Shown one piece after another: positions 1 through 8,105 of a stretch of 28,069 bases of DNA. Source of the stretch: M3007 sp038249605 (lineage in GTDB: Bacteria; Bacteroidota; Bacteroidia; Chitinophagales; Saprospiraceae); contig JBBSDH010000028.1 of assembly GCA_038249605.1 (NCBI GenBank), positions 1 to 28,069 of the forward strand, given 5' to 3'. Positions within the stretch are counted from its first letter, which is position 1. Each line of letters starts with the position of its first letter. The position numbers were made by a program, and so were the translations under genes. The notes beneath the pieces were generated by a model. The model saw nothing but the letters and a program-made list of their open reading frames with translations, searched no databases and was not told where the DNA came from.

Positions 1-1742
1 AAGTTGTTGTTTCGAAATTCTGAATTGGTGATGAAGGAATGGCTTCCACCATTGTACTTTAGTCCGAATTGTGCATCGCCTACAAGTGTTTTGTCAAAAA
101 CGACAGAAGCGCCGTTATCGAGGTCTACTCCCTTCCACATTTCGTCGCAGCCTTGAAGGGAACCTTCGACAATGGTCAGTTTTACATCAGGCTCGAGAAC
201 AATGGAGGTTCCTGAGGCCATGCGAAGGTTTAATGGTCGATCATCGAACGTTCCATAAGGGGTAAACAAATACGAAGTTATACCACTTGTTGTTAATTCT
301 TCTAGGTAAATCGGAAAAGGAACTTGTGTTGTAGGTTCAAAATCCAATTCAGTAACAAAAGGCAAAATCAAATCTCCGCCAGTTATATGAAAGTTTGAAT
401 AGGGTGGATTAAAATTGCCATAAGGTGGAGCAAAAACCTCTATAATGCTTTGCCCAGGAAGTATTTCTTTTGTGTAAAATGGGTTTACAGTAATAACGGC
501 ATTATCCACAACTAAATCTACGGTTTTTCCCAAAAAACATTGAATCCCATAATTTCTAATTGAATTAGAATTCAATTGATCGAATTGGAAAATAAGTGAA
601 AATGTAAAAATTTGCTTCTCAAATGCATCAAGTTGAAGATATTTTTCTGACCCATCAGAGTTTAGAGCAACCAATTGCACATTTAAACCGAAATCAACCA
701 ATTGAAAATGGGTAAAATAATTACTAATTATTTGATTATTACCATTTAGCAAAGGTTTTAAATGACCGACTGGGAACTTTACTCTTAATGGCATTTCGAT
801 TGGTTTAACACAACCACCTTCAACTTCTATTCGAAAATTCATAACATTACCAGTTTCTAAACAATTCTCAACAGGTGATACATTGTCACATACATATTCC
901 AAAATAGTTGGAAGGCAGAAATTGCACTCTTCAGTTTCTAAAGGAGCAAATTGGTATGTTAAACATTCACAACTACGTTGGCTTAGATAAGTTCCTAGTG
1001 TAGCTCTCATACATCCTGAAAGAGCTATAACGTCATTGTTACTATTACATCCGGAAAATGCATCAGAGTCACACATTAATGAAATGCATTGATTAACAGA
1101 TTCTGGGCATGGAATGCAAGAAAACTCCCCTTCATTTTCATGTCCAAGGTCACCTATAAAATGTCCAAGTTCATGCGCAACATTAAGCGCTAGAATATTG
1201 GCATCCTGCACGTATTTACCAATTATTTGTCCATTATACTGATATGGAGTTTTATTAATACAAAAAGGCACATTAGGATTTTCCCAACCTATAAAATCAG
1301 TTGGTTTGTTGGTGAAATAAATGGTTACGTCCGCTCTACCACACTTATTTTTGAGATTGCCATTTAGAGTAAGCATTACTGACATTAGTTCCATAAGTAC
1401 CATTGTAAATTCCGGAATATTGGGTGTTATTAAACAGATATACTGGAAAGTTATTGTAAATTTGAAAACTCACCTGAGGGCTTGTGGAACCAATTATATT
1501 CCAAGCGTCTTGCGCCCCTAATAACGCTGATATGCATTTGGATTCAGCATTTGAGAAACCGCCACATGCTGTTTGGAATTCAGTATCAAAAACAATTGCA
1601 ACTTCAACGTTTAGGTCATCATTACAAATATATGTTGCCCCCCCCCAGCCTGAGACAAAATTATATTCTGTTGCGTTGTCCAAAGTAGTGCAAAAAGCAA
1701 AAACTTTAGAAATGGTTTTTTTGGACAAAAAAAGTTTTTCAT
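1..1742 (-). pseudogene. Secreted metzincin zinc metalloprotease with beta-helix tail; frameshifted and partial
   Basis: Seen: an ATG at 1742 opens a signal peptide (KKPFLKFLLFALLW, then SQA) in one frame. After a run of nine G (1638-1646) the coding sense moves to a second frame (ICNDDLNVEVAIVFDTEF, stop at 1345). From about 1350 it returns to the first frame and stays open to the window edge. That part holds HELGHFIGDLGH (1140-1175), the HExxHxxGxxH zinc site of metzincins, then a Cys-rich stretch with a possible Met-turn (SGCMRATLG). Near the left edge the protein reads VEGSLQGCDEMWKGVDLDNG, typical of right-handed beta-helix repeats. Family knowledge: such enzymes are exported endopeptidases, and in Bacteroidota often type IX cargo, but the C-terminus is outside the window. 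A tenth G and one A fewer in the A5 run at 1348-1352 would restore a single frame. It may be a sequencing artefact, a phase-variable gene or a true pseudogene. The region is visibly more AT-rich than its neighbours, which suggests transfer. Confidence 0.75.
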
Positions 1743-1783
1743 GTACAAGATTTGAATAGTTAACGATTATCGAAGATAGGCAT

Positions 1784-1804
1784 CAAACTTATAATACAAA
1801 GTTA
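1784..1804 (-). promoter_or_regulatory. Candidate promoter elements of the metzincin gene
   Basis: Two minus-strand matches to the Bacteroidota -7 element TAnnTTTG lie 40-60 bases upstream of the ATG: TAACTTTG (1797-1804) and TAAGTTTG (1784-1791). Neither has a clean TTG at the -33 distance, so the choice between them is open. Confidence 0.35.
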
Positions 1805-1922
1805 ATTTTTATCACATTAACACTTTAGTGCCTAGTTAAAGCATTTTTCCAACCCTTGCAGTTTTTGGGTATACAACATTTTGTGAAGATTTTGGAGATT
1901 AGATTTCATGGTTTCAAAGGTA

Positions 1923-2011
1923 AAAATCCGTTTTTATCCGTGTTGCTTGCATCCGTGTCATCCGTGTACCATTTCGATGCCAGAAGGGAACACGGATAAA
2001 AAACGGATTTT
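1923..2011. repeat. Intergenic inverted repeat with ATCCGTGT direct repeats
   Basis: Arms at 1923-1944 and 1989-2011 are reverse complements apart from one base in a T5/A6 run. The 44-base loop carries two more copies of ATCCGTGT, which is also part of the left arm. This lies in the gene-free stretch 1743-2074, which otherwise holds only the metzincin promoter and the hairpin at 2020. No reading frame is convincing here. It looks like a dispersed palindromic intergenic element; copy number elsewhere is unknown. Confidence 0.6.
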
Positions 2012-2019
2012 AACAAAAC

Positions 2020-2049
2020 ATGGGTCACCCCGAACTCGGGATGACCCAT
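2020..2049 (-). terminator. Hairpin terminator after the 70-residue gene
   Basis: ATGGGTCA pairs with TGACCCAT (8 bp), followed after one mismatch by a CCCG/CGGG stem and a 4-base loop. On the minus strand it is followed by GTTTTGTT. It lies 25 bases after the stop codon at 2075. A hairpin of the same sequence family occurs at 20658-20691. Confidence 0.6.
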
Positions 2050-2074
2050 ATTAACCTAGGAACGGATGATCGGG

Positions 2075-2286
2075 TTATTGTGGGATGGGGCCGGAAAACG
2101 TGTCGTTCAGTTTCTTTTTAAACTGGGGAAACATTTTCTGGATTTCGCTGCTGCCGTGGATCTTATTCATCTCCTCGAGCGTGAGCCCGTCCTGCTGGAA
2201 TGCTTCCAGCCGACTCGGCAGAACTTCAGCCGACGCAGCGTCGGTCGGGGAAGTCCTTTTGAAAAGATTGCTTAAAATTGAACGCA
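2075..2286 (-). CDS. Small uncharacterised protein, 70 residues
   Basis: I do not recognise this protein. Starting at the ATG at 2286 it reads MRSILSNLFKRTSP and then a hydrophilic, helix-prone segment (LTLEEMNKIHGSSEIQKMFPQFKKKLND). There is no signal peptide or membrane segment. A longer in-frame reading from 2365 exists, but the promoter at 2315-2344 lies inside that extension, so the 2286 start is preferred. Support for it being a real gene comes from a good promoter match upstream, a hairpin terminator directly downstream and isolation between divergent neighbours. Function is unknown. Confidence 0.55.
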
Positions 2287-2314
2287 TTCGTAAAAACGGT
2301 ATGTTTTGATGCGA

Positions 2315-2344
2315 CAAAGGTAGTGATTTCCTATGAAAAGGCAA
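2315..2344 (-). promoter_or_regulatory. Promoter of the 70-residue gene
   Basis: On the minus strand TTG (2342-2344) is followed by 19 bases and TACCTTTG (2315-2322), a full match to the Bacteroidota TTG/TAnnTTTG promoter. The transcript would start near 2308, about 22 bases before the ATG. Confidence 0.55.
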
Positions 2345-2497
2345 AATACTTTGCATTAATTTCATTGACCGAAGTGCGGATAACCCTGTTGATCTGGTTT
2401 TTTCACCCGTTCAGACGAATAGATTTCCCCATCCAACCGCATTGGTTTTACCTTCGACTTCGTTCCTTATACGAACGGCAACAGTCCAAGGTTTCTT

Positions 2498-3034
2498 ATG
2501 TACTCCAGCATTTTGTTTTTTTTCCTGCACGCGGCATGGGGCCTCTTTGCAGATCCTGTGTACCGCTGCGACAACGGACGGATCCTTTTTCGCTCCGAAG
2601 CACCCCTCGAAGCCATCGAAGCATCGAGCAATACCTTGCGCGGCATCATCGACGCCGAGAAGCAGACCTTCGCTTGGTCCATCGAAATCAAAAATTTCGA
2701 CGGCTTCAACAATCCCCTGCAGCGCGAACATTTCAACGAAAACTACATGGAAACCACACGTTTTCCCAAAGCGACTTTTTCAGGAAAAATCATCGAAAAA
2801 ACAGATTTTAGTCAAAACGGAACCTACTCCATTCGTGCCAAAGGCATGCTCAACATCCATGGCGTGGAACAGGAACGCATCATCAAAAGCAGCATCGAAG
2901 TAAAAAACGGCTCCATCAAAGTGCGGTCTAAGTTCACCGTCCCACTTTCCGATCACAACATCAGCATTCCCAAAATTGTGCACCAAAAAATCGCCGAAGA
3001 AATCACGGTGACGGTGGAGGCGGTGCTGAAGTAA
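2498..3034 (+). CDS. YceI family periplasmic lipid-binding-like protein
   Basis: A 178-residue protein with an N-terminal signal peptide (SSILFFFLHAAWGLFA) followed by a YceI-type lipocalin-like barrel. Typical family features are visible: IEASSNTLRGIIDAEKQ near the start, the FDGFNNPLQREHFNENYME segment, RFPKATFSG in the middle, and the late IHGVEQERI and ITVTVEAVL strands. YceI proteins bind isoprenoid chains or other amphiphiles in the periplasm; the ligand here cannot be read from sequence. The gene stands alone, divergent from the 70-residue gene, with a 291-base gap and a large inverted repeat after it. No clear TAnnTTTG promoter was found; TACCTTCG near 2450 is a one-mismatch candidate. 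Confidence 0.85.
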   Translation: MYSSILFFFLHAAWGLFADPVYRCDNGRILFRSEAPLEAIEASSNTLRGIIDAEKQTFAWSIEIKNFDGFNNPLQREHFNENYMETTRFPKATFSGKIIEKTDFSQNGTYSIRAKGMLNIHGVEQERIIKSSIEVKNGSIKVRSKFTVPLSDHNISIPKIVHQKIAEEITVTVEAVLK

Positions 3035-3101
3035 GGGGAGGGCTGATTGACAGGATACGACGTACGAAATTTGATTTTTGATTTCGTTCTACGCGCACTT
3101 A

Positions 3102-3258
3102 GCGCATTTCACCACAGAGTTGCACGGAGTTACACAGAGGAAAAGCACAGAGTCTATGGAGTGTTTTTCTTAGAATAGTAACAAATTTTAAATCAATGGA
3201 TCAACGACTCTGTGCTTTTCCTCTGTGTAACTCCGTGCAACTCTGTGGTGAAATGCGC
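3102..3258. repeat. 53-base perfect inverted repeat
   Basis: Arms at 3102-3154 and 3206-3258 are exact reverse complements over 53 bases, around a 51-base AT-rich centre. The arms contain repeated CACAGAG/CACGGAG words (ACCACAGAG, GCACGGAG, TACACAGAGG). Related CACAGAG palindromes are known as dispersed intergenic elements in several environmental phyla. It fills most of the gap between YceI and the sensor kinase gene and may terminate transcription. No open frame is convincing. Confidence 0.9.
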
Positions 3259-3325
3259 CAGATGCACATAAACCGAAACCAAAAAAACAGCGCCCCATCA
3301 AACCTCTAAAAGCTAAAATAAAATA

Positions 3326-6181
3326 TTGAAATTCAATCATTTAATATTATTCTATTTCCTTATCACTGCCACCACAGCAGCGCAAACGCCCGTATTCCGG
3401 CCCCAGCGGCTCCAGGAACAAAGCGAAAACCTGCAAACAAGCGTTCTGTTTCAGGACCAGCGCGGTTGGGTGTGGTGCGGCACCGAGCGTGGACTGTTCC
3501 GCTACGATGGCTTCTCTTGCACGCGTGTGCCCGCCCCAGACAGTCTGGACAACAAACCCATAACCGCTCTCGGAGAAATGTCGGGATACCTTTGGGTGGG
3601 CTACCGCAACGGCGCCATTGCGCGAATGCCTACTGGCGCCGTACTCGTTCCTGAAAACCAAGGAAGCTTGAATCAAACGGGACCGCCAGTGATGGAACGA
3701 TGGACACCCGAAGAAGGCACACCCGCCAAACCGATCACGGCATTTGCACAATCCACCGACGGCGTTTGGTGGATCGCTACCTACGGCGAAGGCGTGTATG
3801 GATACCGAAACGGCAGGATGTACCAGTTCGACGGTTTGCCCGCCAACGACACCTACGCCTTGGCCGCCGACCAGCAAGGCAACGTGTGGGCCGCTACCGA
3901 CGGTGGCCTGACCAGCTGCAGTTTCGATGCCACAGGGCGCAAAAAAACAACCGACATCACTACTTCCGACGGACTGCCAGACGAGATCGTAACCGCTCTG
4001 ACCGCCGATACCGACGGCAACCTGTGGATTGGAACCTACGACCACGGCGTGTCACGATTCAGAGTAAAAGAAAAAAGTTTTGATGTTTTTGCCAAAGAAT
4101 GGCCGTACGGTCCAATCACCAGCCTGGTTGCATATGGAAACGAAGAAATTTGGGCAGGGACAGCAAACGAAGGCGTGGTAAGACTGGACATCCACTCCGG
4201 CAAGCCGCATGCGATGCCCGACGACAACAACCTGCGCACCGCCCGTGTAAAACAACTGCTGAAAGACCGGGAAGGCCTCCTTTGGGTGCTGGCCGACAAG
4301 GGAGAGGTGCACACAGCCAATGTGCAATTCGGGGCATTGAACACACCCTCCGGACAAGTGCAGGCCGTGTGTGTGGATCAAAAATACCGGCTTTGGGTTG
4401 GTGCGCAAAGCGGCCTTTATGTGGTTGAAAACGACAAATTCAGACTGGTCTTGAGAGAAAATATCCTTTCGTTGTGGGAGGCGCCCAACGGACTTTTGTG
4501 GGTCGGAACTTTCGGAAAAGGCGTGTTCGTGCTGGACGGGAACGGCCGCCTAAAACACCTCATCACCGAAGGTACCTCGCTCAACAACGGCAGCATACTA
4601 TCCATAGCGGGCAACAAAAACATGGTTTGGATCGCAACGCTTGGCGGCGTGTCAAGCTTTAACCCAACGACCTTCCAACCCTTGTTTCCCGACGGGATAA
4701 CCAATACAAACAACTACGTTTACAAAGTACTGGCCGACAGCCGCGGACGGTTCTGGTTCGGCACCGACGGAAACGGGCTCGGTGTTTGGGAAAACGGCGT
4801 TTTTAAACATTACACCGAAGCCGTAGGACAGCCGTTGAAAACCATTTATTGCATCGCTGAAGACCAACACGGAAACTTATGGTTCAGCACCGACAAAACG
4901 GGGCTGTTTCGTTTCGACGGCAAAATATTCCGGCATTACTCCCGCAAAGATCAACTGCACAGTACCGGAATAACAGGTCTGGCGGTGGATGGCAATGGAC
5001 GGGTGGTCATCGCTTACGAGGACGGCTTCGACCTGCTCAACCCAACCACCGACCACGTTGCTTTTTTCAACAGCAGCACTGGCGCACCATTGGCCGACAT
5101 CAACCTGAACGCAATATTCACGGATGCTCGCGGGCATGTATGGATGGGTGGCAGCAAGGGTTTGTTGCGTTCAGCTGCTTTTCATGAAACGTTTTTTTAC
5201 GATCCACAGCCCAGCATTACCGCTGTTTCCGTGTTCATGAAGGCATTGGATTACCAAAGAATCACCAGTTTCGCCCACGACAACAACTATTTCATTTTCA
5301 ATTTCACCGGTCTGTGGTACACCAACCCCGATGCCGTGCGTTACCGATACCAGTTGGAAGGATTCGACCCCGACTGGAAAGTTTCGAAAGACCACATGGC
5401 TTCCTACCCCAACCTGCCGCCAGGCTCGTATACCTTCCGTTTGCAGGCCAGTGAGCACGGCAGTTTTGAAAACACCCCGGAGACCGTGTATGATTTCACC
5501 ATCCGTCAGCCGTTTTGGGTGCAATGGTGGTTTTTACTGTTGTGTATTGCAGGCGCGGTTGCTTCGGTGTACACCTACATCCGTTACCGGGAAAGGGTTT
5601 TGAAACGCGAGGCACAGTTGAAAAGGGAAAAAATCGAGTCGCAGTTTGATGCTTTGAAAAGCCAGATCAACCCGCATTTTTTGTTCAACAGTTTCAACAC
5701 CCTCATCACCGTCATCGAGGAAAATCCGAATGTAGCCGTGTCGTACGTAGAGCATTTGTCCGACTTTTACCGAAGCATGCTTGTGTACCGCGAGCGCGAT
5801 TTGATTTCTTTAAAAGAAGAAATGGAGTTGGTGCGGAATTTCCATTTTTTGTTGAAACAACGTTTTGAAAACAACTTTACCCTCAAAGAAAACCTGAACG
5901 GTACCGAGGGGCGCATCATGCCGCTTACTTTGCAAATTTTGGTGGAAAATGCCGTGAAACACAACGTTATTGCCGCAAAACGTCCGCTTTTTGTAGAAAT
6001 TTTTGTAGAAAACAACCAATACGTGGTGGTGCGCAACAATTACCAGCCCAAGCTAAAACCCGAATCGGGCACGCGGTTTGGGTTGCAAAGCCTGGTGAAA
6101 CGCTATCTTATGTTGGGCGACAAACCCGTTTTGGTACAACAGGACGACCAGTATTTTACCGTAAAAATCCCCCTGCTCTAA
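3326..6181 (+). CDS. Two-component sensor histidine kinase: reg_prop propeller, Y_Y_Y, LytS-type kinase
   Basis: A 951-residue membrane sensor. Order: signal peptide (1-20), many two-component propeller repeats of the form WxGTxxGLxRYDG (about 30-620), a Y_Y_Y domain containing YRYQLEGFDPDW (about 640-725), one membrane segment (about 729-750, FWVQWWFLLL), a short coiled linker, then a His_kinase domain with QINPHFLFNSFNTL, in which the phospho-acceptor is His784, and an ATPase domain with ENAVKHN and GTRFGLQSL. The start is TTG at 3326: the nearest upstream in-frame stop is at 3314, no ATG lies between, and the signal peptide begins right there. It is followed two bases later by its LytTR response regulator. 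The periplasmic propeller probably senses an extracellular ligand, which is unknown; PUL-type hybrid sensors share the propeller, but no polysaccharide locus is visible nearby. Confidence 0.92.
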   Translation: MKFNHLILFYFLITATTAAQTPVFRPQRLQEQSENLQTSVLFQDQRGWVWCGTERGLFRYDGFSCTRVPAPDSLDNKPITALGEMSGYLWVGYRNGAIARMPTGAVLVPENQGSLNQTGPPVMERWTPEEGTPAKPITAFAQSTDGVWWIATYGEGVYGYRNGRMYQFDGLPANDTYALAADQQGNVWAATDGGLTSCSFDATGRKKTTDITTSDGLPDEIVTALTADTDGNLWIGTYDHGVSRFRVKEKSFDVFAKEWPYGPITSLVAYGNEEIWAGTANEGVVRLDIHSGKPHAMPDDNNLRTARVKQLLKDREGLLWVLADKGEVHTANVQFGALNTPSGQVQAVCVDQKYRLWVGAQSGLYVVENDKFRLVLRENILSLWEAPNGLLWVGTFGKGVFVLDGNGRLKHLITEGTSLNNGSILSIAGNKNMVWIATLGGVSSFNPTTFQPLFPDGITNTNNYVYKVLADSRGRFWFGTDGNGLGVWENGVFKHYTEAVGQPLKTIYCIAEDQHGNLWFSTDKTGLFRFDGKIFRHYSRKDQLHSTGITGLAVDGNGRVVIAYEDGFDLLNPTTDHVAFFNSSTGAPLADINLNAIFTDARGHVWMGGSKGLLRSAAFHETFFYDPQPSITAVSVFMKALDYQRITSFAHDNNYFIFNFTGLWYTNPDAVRYRYQLEGFDPDWKVSKDHMASYPNLPPGSYTFRLQASEHGSFENTPETVYDFTIRQPFWVQWWFLLLCIAGAVASVYTYIRYRERVLKREAQLKREKIESQFDALKSQINPHFLFNSFNTLITVIEENPNVAVSYVEHLSDFYRSMLVYRERDLISLKEEMELVRNFHFLLKQRFENNFTLKENLNGTEGRIMPLTLQILVENAVKHNVIAAKRPLFVEIFVENNQYVVVRNNYQPKLKPESGTRFGLQSLVKRYLMLGDKPVLVQQDDQYFTVKIPLL

Positions 6182-6183
6182 CC

Positions 6184-6960
6184 ATGAAAGCACTGATTGT
6201 AGAAGATGAAAACGCCGCCGCGCGAAGGCTGGAAAAACTGCTTTTGGAAATCAATCCCGGTATCGTGGTGTTGCAGCGTTTGGACAGCGTGGAGACCACC
6301 GTTGCCTGGCTGCAAAACAACCCGGCACCCGACCTGATGTTTCTCGACATCCAGCTCGCCGACGGTTCCAGTTTTGACATTTTCGAACATGTCAACATTG
6401 GCTGTCCTGTCATTTTCACCACTGCTTTCGATGAGTACGCCTTACAAGCTTTCAAAGTCCACACCATCGACTACCTGCTCAAACCCATCAAAAGCAACGA
6501 ACTGGCGGCTGCATTGGAAAAATACAGCAAGCTTTACCCTGTTCCGACGCCCGATTACAACGGGCTGTTGGACACCCTGCGCAAAACCGGCACTGCCAAG
6601 TACCTGCAACGCATGCTCATCAAACTGGGCAACAGCATCAAACTGGTGGACATGAACGATGCCGCCTACTTTTACACCAGGGACAAGATCACCTTCCTCG
6701 TAACCAGAAGCACCGGTAAACGTTTTGCGGTGGATTTTCCGCTCGATAAGCTTGAAAACATGCTTGATCCGGAAGTTTTTTTTCGCATCAACCGCCAGTT
6801 CATCGTCAACATACACGGCATCAAAGAAATGCACCCTTATTCAAAAAGCAGGGTAAAAGTAGTTTTAGAGCCTCACATCGACCAGGAAACCATAGTGAGC
6901 ACCGAGCGTTCTTCCGATTTTAAACGTTGGCTGGTGGGTGGTGTATCCGATGATCAGTAA
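6184..6960 (+). CDS. LytTR family response regulator
   Basis: A 258-residue regulator with an N-terminal receiver domain: acidic pocket E7/D8, phospho-acceptor D55 in FLDIQ, Thr79/80 and Lys100 in YLLKPIK. The C-terminal LytTR DNA-binding domain (about 150-258) contains FFRINRQFIVNIHGI and the late SRVKVVLEP strand. The ATG lies two bases after the stop of the kinase gene, so the two are surely co-transcribed and form a cognate pair. LytTR regulators bind direct repeats upstream of targets; no target operon is identifiable in the window. AAACTTT words downstream of this gene lie before the merR gene and are listed separately. Confidence 0.93.
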   Translation: MKALIVEDENAAARRLEKLLLEINPGIVVLQRLDSVETTVAWLQNNPAPDLMFLDIQLADGSSFDIFEHVNIGCPVIFTTAFDEYALQAFKVHTIDYLLKPIKSNELAAALEKYSKLYPVPTPDYNGLLDTLRKTGTAKYLQRMLIKLGNSIKLVDMNDAAYFYTRDKITFLVTRSTGKRFAVDFPLDKLENMLDPEVFFRINRQFIVNIHGIKEMHPYSKSRVKVVLEPHIDQETIVSTERSSDFKRWLVGGVSDDQ

Positions 6961-6962
6961 GG

Positions 6963-7011
6963 AAACTTTAAGTTTTGTTGAACCTTTTTTCCAAAAACTT
7001 TCGTAAACTTT
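6963..7011 (+). promoter_or_regulatory. AAACTTT repeats upstream of the merR promoter
   Basis: AAACTTT occurs at 6963-6969, 6995-7001 and 7005-7011; the last two are 10 bases apart, about one helical turn. They end at the -33 region of the proposed promoter (7033-7040). A binding function is inference only. Confidence 0.3.
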
Positions 7012-7032
7012 TAACAGAACGTGCTGTTGTAT

Positions 7033-7040
7033 TACCTTTG
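7033..7040 (+). promoter_or_regulatory. -7 element of the merR-type gene
   Basis: TACCTTTG matches TAnnTTTG. The -33 position holds TTA rather than TTG. Transcription would start near 7046, leaving a leader of about 120 bases that contains the palindrome at 7095-7117. Confidence 0.45.
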
Positions 7041-7094
7041 AACCAAAGAATGTGACAGTACCAACCATACAACATACCAAATCCAATAGCAACT

Positions 7095-7117
7095 TGTTAC
7101 AAACAGGCTTTGTAACA
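7095..7117 (+). promoter_or_regulatory. Palindromic operator candidate in the merR leader
   Basis: TGTTACAAA and TTTGTAACA form a perfect 9-base dyad around five bases (CAGGC). It lies between the proposed transcription start and the ATG at 7166, fitting autoregulation. The core TTACA-N9-TGTAA recurs at 11432-11450. Confidence 0.4.
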
Positions 7118-7165
7118 GTGTTGTTGGGCAAAAAATCTCCGTTTACTTACTTAGGAAATAAAACA

Positions 7166-8062
7166 ATGGCGATTTACTCTATCCGGGATTTGGAGAAACT
7201 CACGGGTATCAAAGCGCACACCATTCGCATTTGGGAGCAACGTTATCGCCTCATCGAACCGGCACGTACCGATACCAACATCCGGTACTATACCGACGAA
7301 AACCTCCGTCATCTTTTCAACATTGCCCTGCTAAACCGCCACGGCTACAAAATCAGTCGCCTGGCCAAAATGCAACACGAAGAAATCGCGGTGCTTGTAT
7401 CTGAAATAGCTGAGAACAACGGCAGTCAGAACGCCCAGATCGATGCCCTTACCCTGGCCATGATCGACCTCGACGAGGTTACCTTCGACCGTATTTTTCA
7501 GGCATATACCTGGGAGCATGGTTTCGAGCTCACCATGCTCGAATTGGTGTATCCTTTCCTTGATAAATTGAATGTGCTTTGGCTTACCAACAGTGTGAGT
7601 CCGGCCCACGAAAAATTCATCGGCAACCTCATACGCCGCAAGTTGATGGTCGCCATCGATAAAGAATCGGTAGATTCCATCCGCGACACCCCTACTTTTC
7701 TGCTCTACATGCCCGAGGGCGAAAGTCAGGAACTTACGCTGTTGTTCATGCACTACATGCTGCGGCATCGCGGCCACCGCGTCATTTACCTCGGAGCCAA
7801 TACTTCTGTGAATGACCTGCGCGATGCTTGTCAGCCTCTGCGCCCACAATTTATTTTTACCATCCTTCAGGAACCATTGCCCCGGCAATCGATCCAAAAC
7901 TACATCGATGCTGCCGGCGCGGCTGCTATGGGCGGACAATTGTTGCTCACCGGTGCCCAACTGTTTGTGAATCCTGTGAACCTGCCTTCGAATGCGACGG
8001 TATTGAACGGGTTGCCGGACACATTGCAGTTTTTGGATGCGTTGAAAATGAAAAAGAAGTGA
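7166..8062 (+). CDS. MerR family transcriptional regulator with B12-binding-like C-terminal domain
   Basis: A 298-residue protein. The MerR winged helix is at the N-terminus (SIRDLEKLTGIKAHTIRIWEQRY, then IRYYTDENL). A helical middle and a Rossmann-like C-terminal part follow, as in CarH/LitR-type light- or cobalamin-responsive repressors (RGHRVIYLGANTSVNDL). The ATG at 7166, preceded by AGGAAATAAAAC, is chosen over an in-frame upstream reading from 7052 because the MerR domain begins exactly here. The ExHxxG cobalamin-ligand motif of CarH is not preserved: the matching place reads ESQELT, so the lower-ligand His is replaced by Gln. It may work without B12. In Bacteroidota such regulators often control carotenoid genes, but none is present in this window. 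Confidence 0.85.
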   Translation: MAIYSIRDLEKLTGIKAHTIRIWEQRYRLIEPARTDTNIRYYTDENLRHLFNIALLNRHGYKISRLAKMQHEEIAVLVSEIAENNGSQNAQIDALTLAMIDLDEVTFDRIFQAYTWEHGFELTMLELVYPFLDKLNVLWLTNSVSPAHEKFIGNLIRRKLMVAIDKESVDSIRDTPTFLLYMPEGESQELTLLFMHYMLRHRGHRVIYLGANTSVNDLRDACQPLRPQFIFTILQEPLPRQSIQNYIDAAGAAAMGGQLLLTGAQLFVNPVNLPSNATVLNGLPDTLQFLDALKMKKK

Positions 8063-8105
8063 CAGCTTAACGCGCTACCCTGAATCCGTACTCCATGTTG
8101 GTTTG

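Noticed and set aside
1345..1646. Programmed ribosomal frameshifting in the protease gene
   Set aside because: A -1 slip on the G run and a +1 slip at AAA-TAA would both be needed in one gene; two homopolymer length errors or mutations are simpler.
1321..1759. Small plus-strand frames across the protease gene
   Set aside because: They mirror the minus-strand protease, whose zinc site and signal peptide are clear.
1923..2011. CRISPR-like direct repeats
   Set aside because: The ATCCGTGT words are short and unevenly spaced within one palindrome; no spacers and no cas genes.
2278..2903. Overlapping plus-strand frames before and across the YceI gene
   Set aside because: The frame at 2498 gives a signal peptide and a complete YceI protein; the others have no family features.
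6963..6975. AAACTTTAAGTTT as a terminator of the two-component operon
   Set aside because: The palindrome has a one-base centre and no stable loop, so it cannot form a useful terminator hairpin.
7331..7960. 209-codon open frame on the minus strand
   Set aside because: It is antisense to the MerR regulator, which has clear domains; no motif in the antisense translation.
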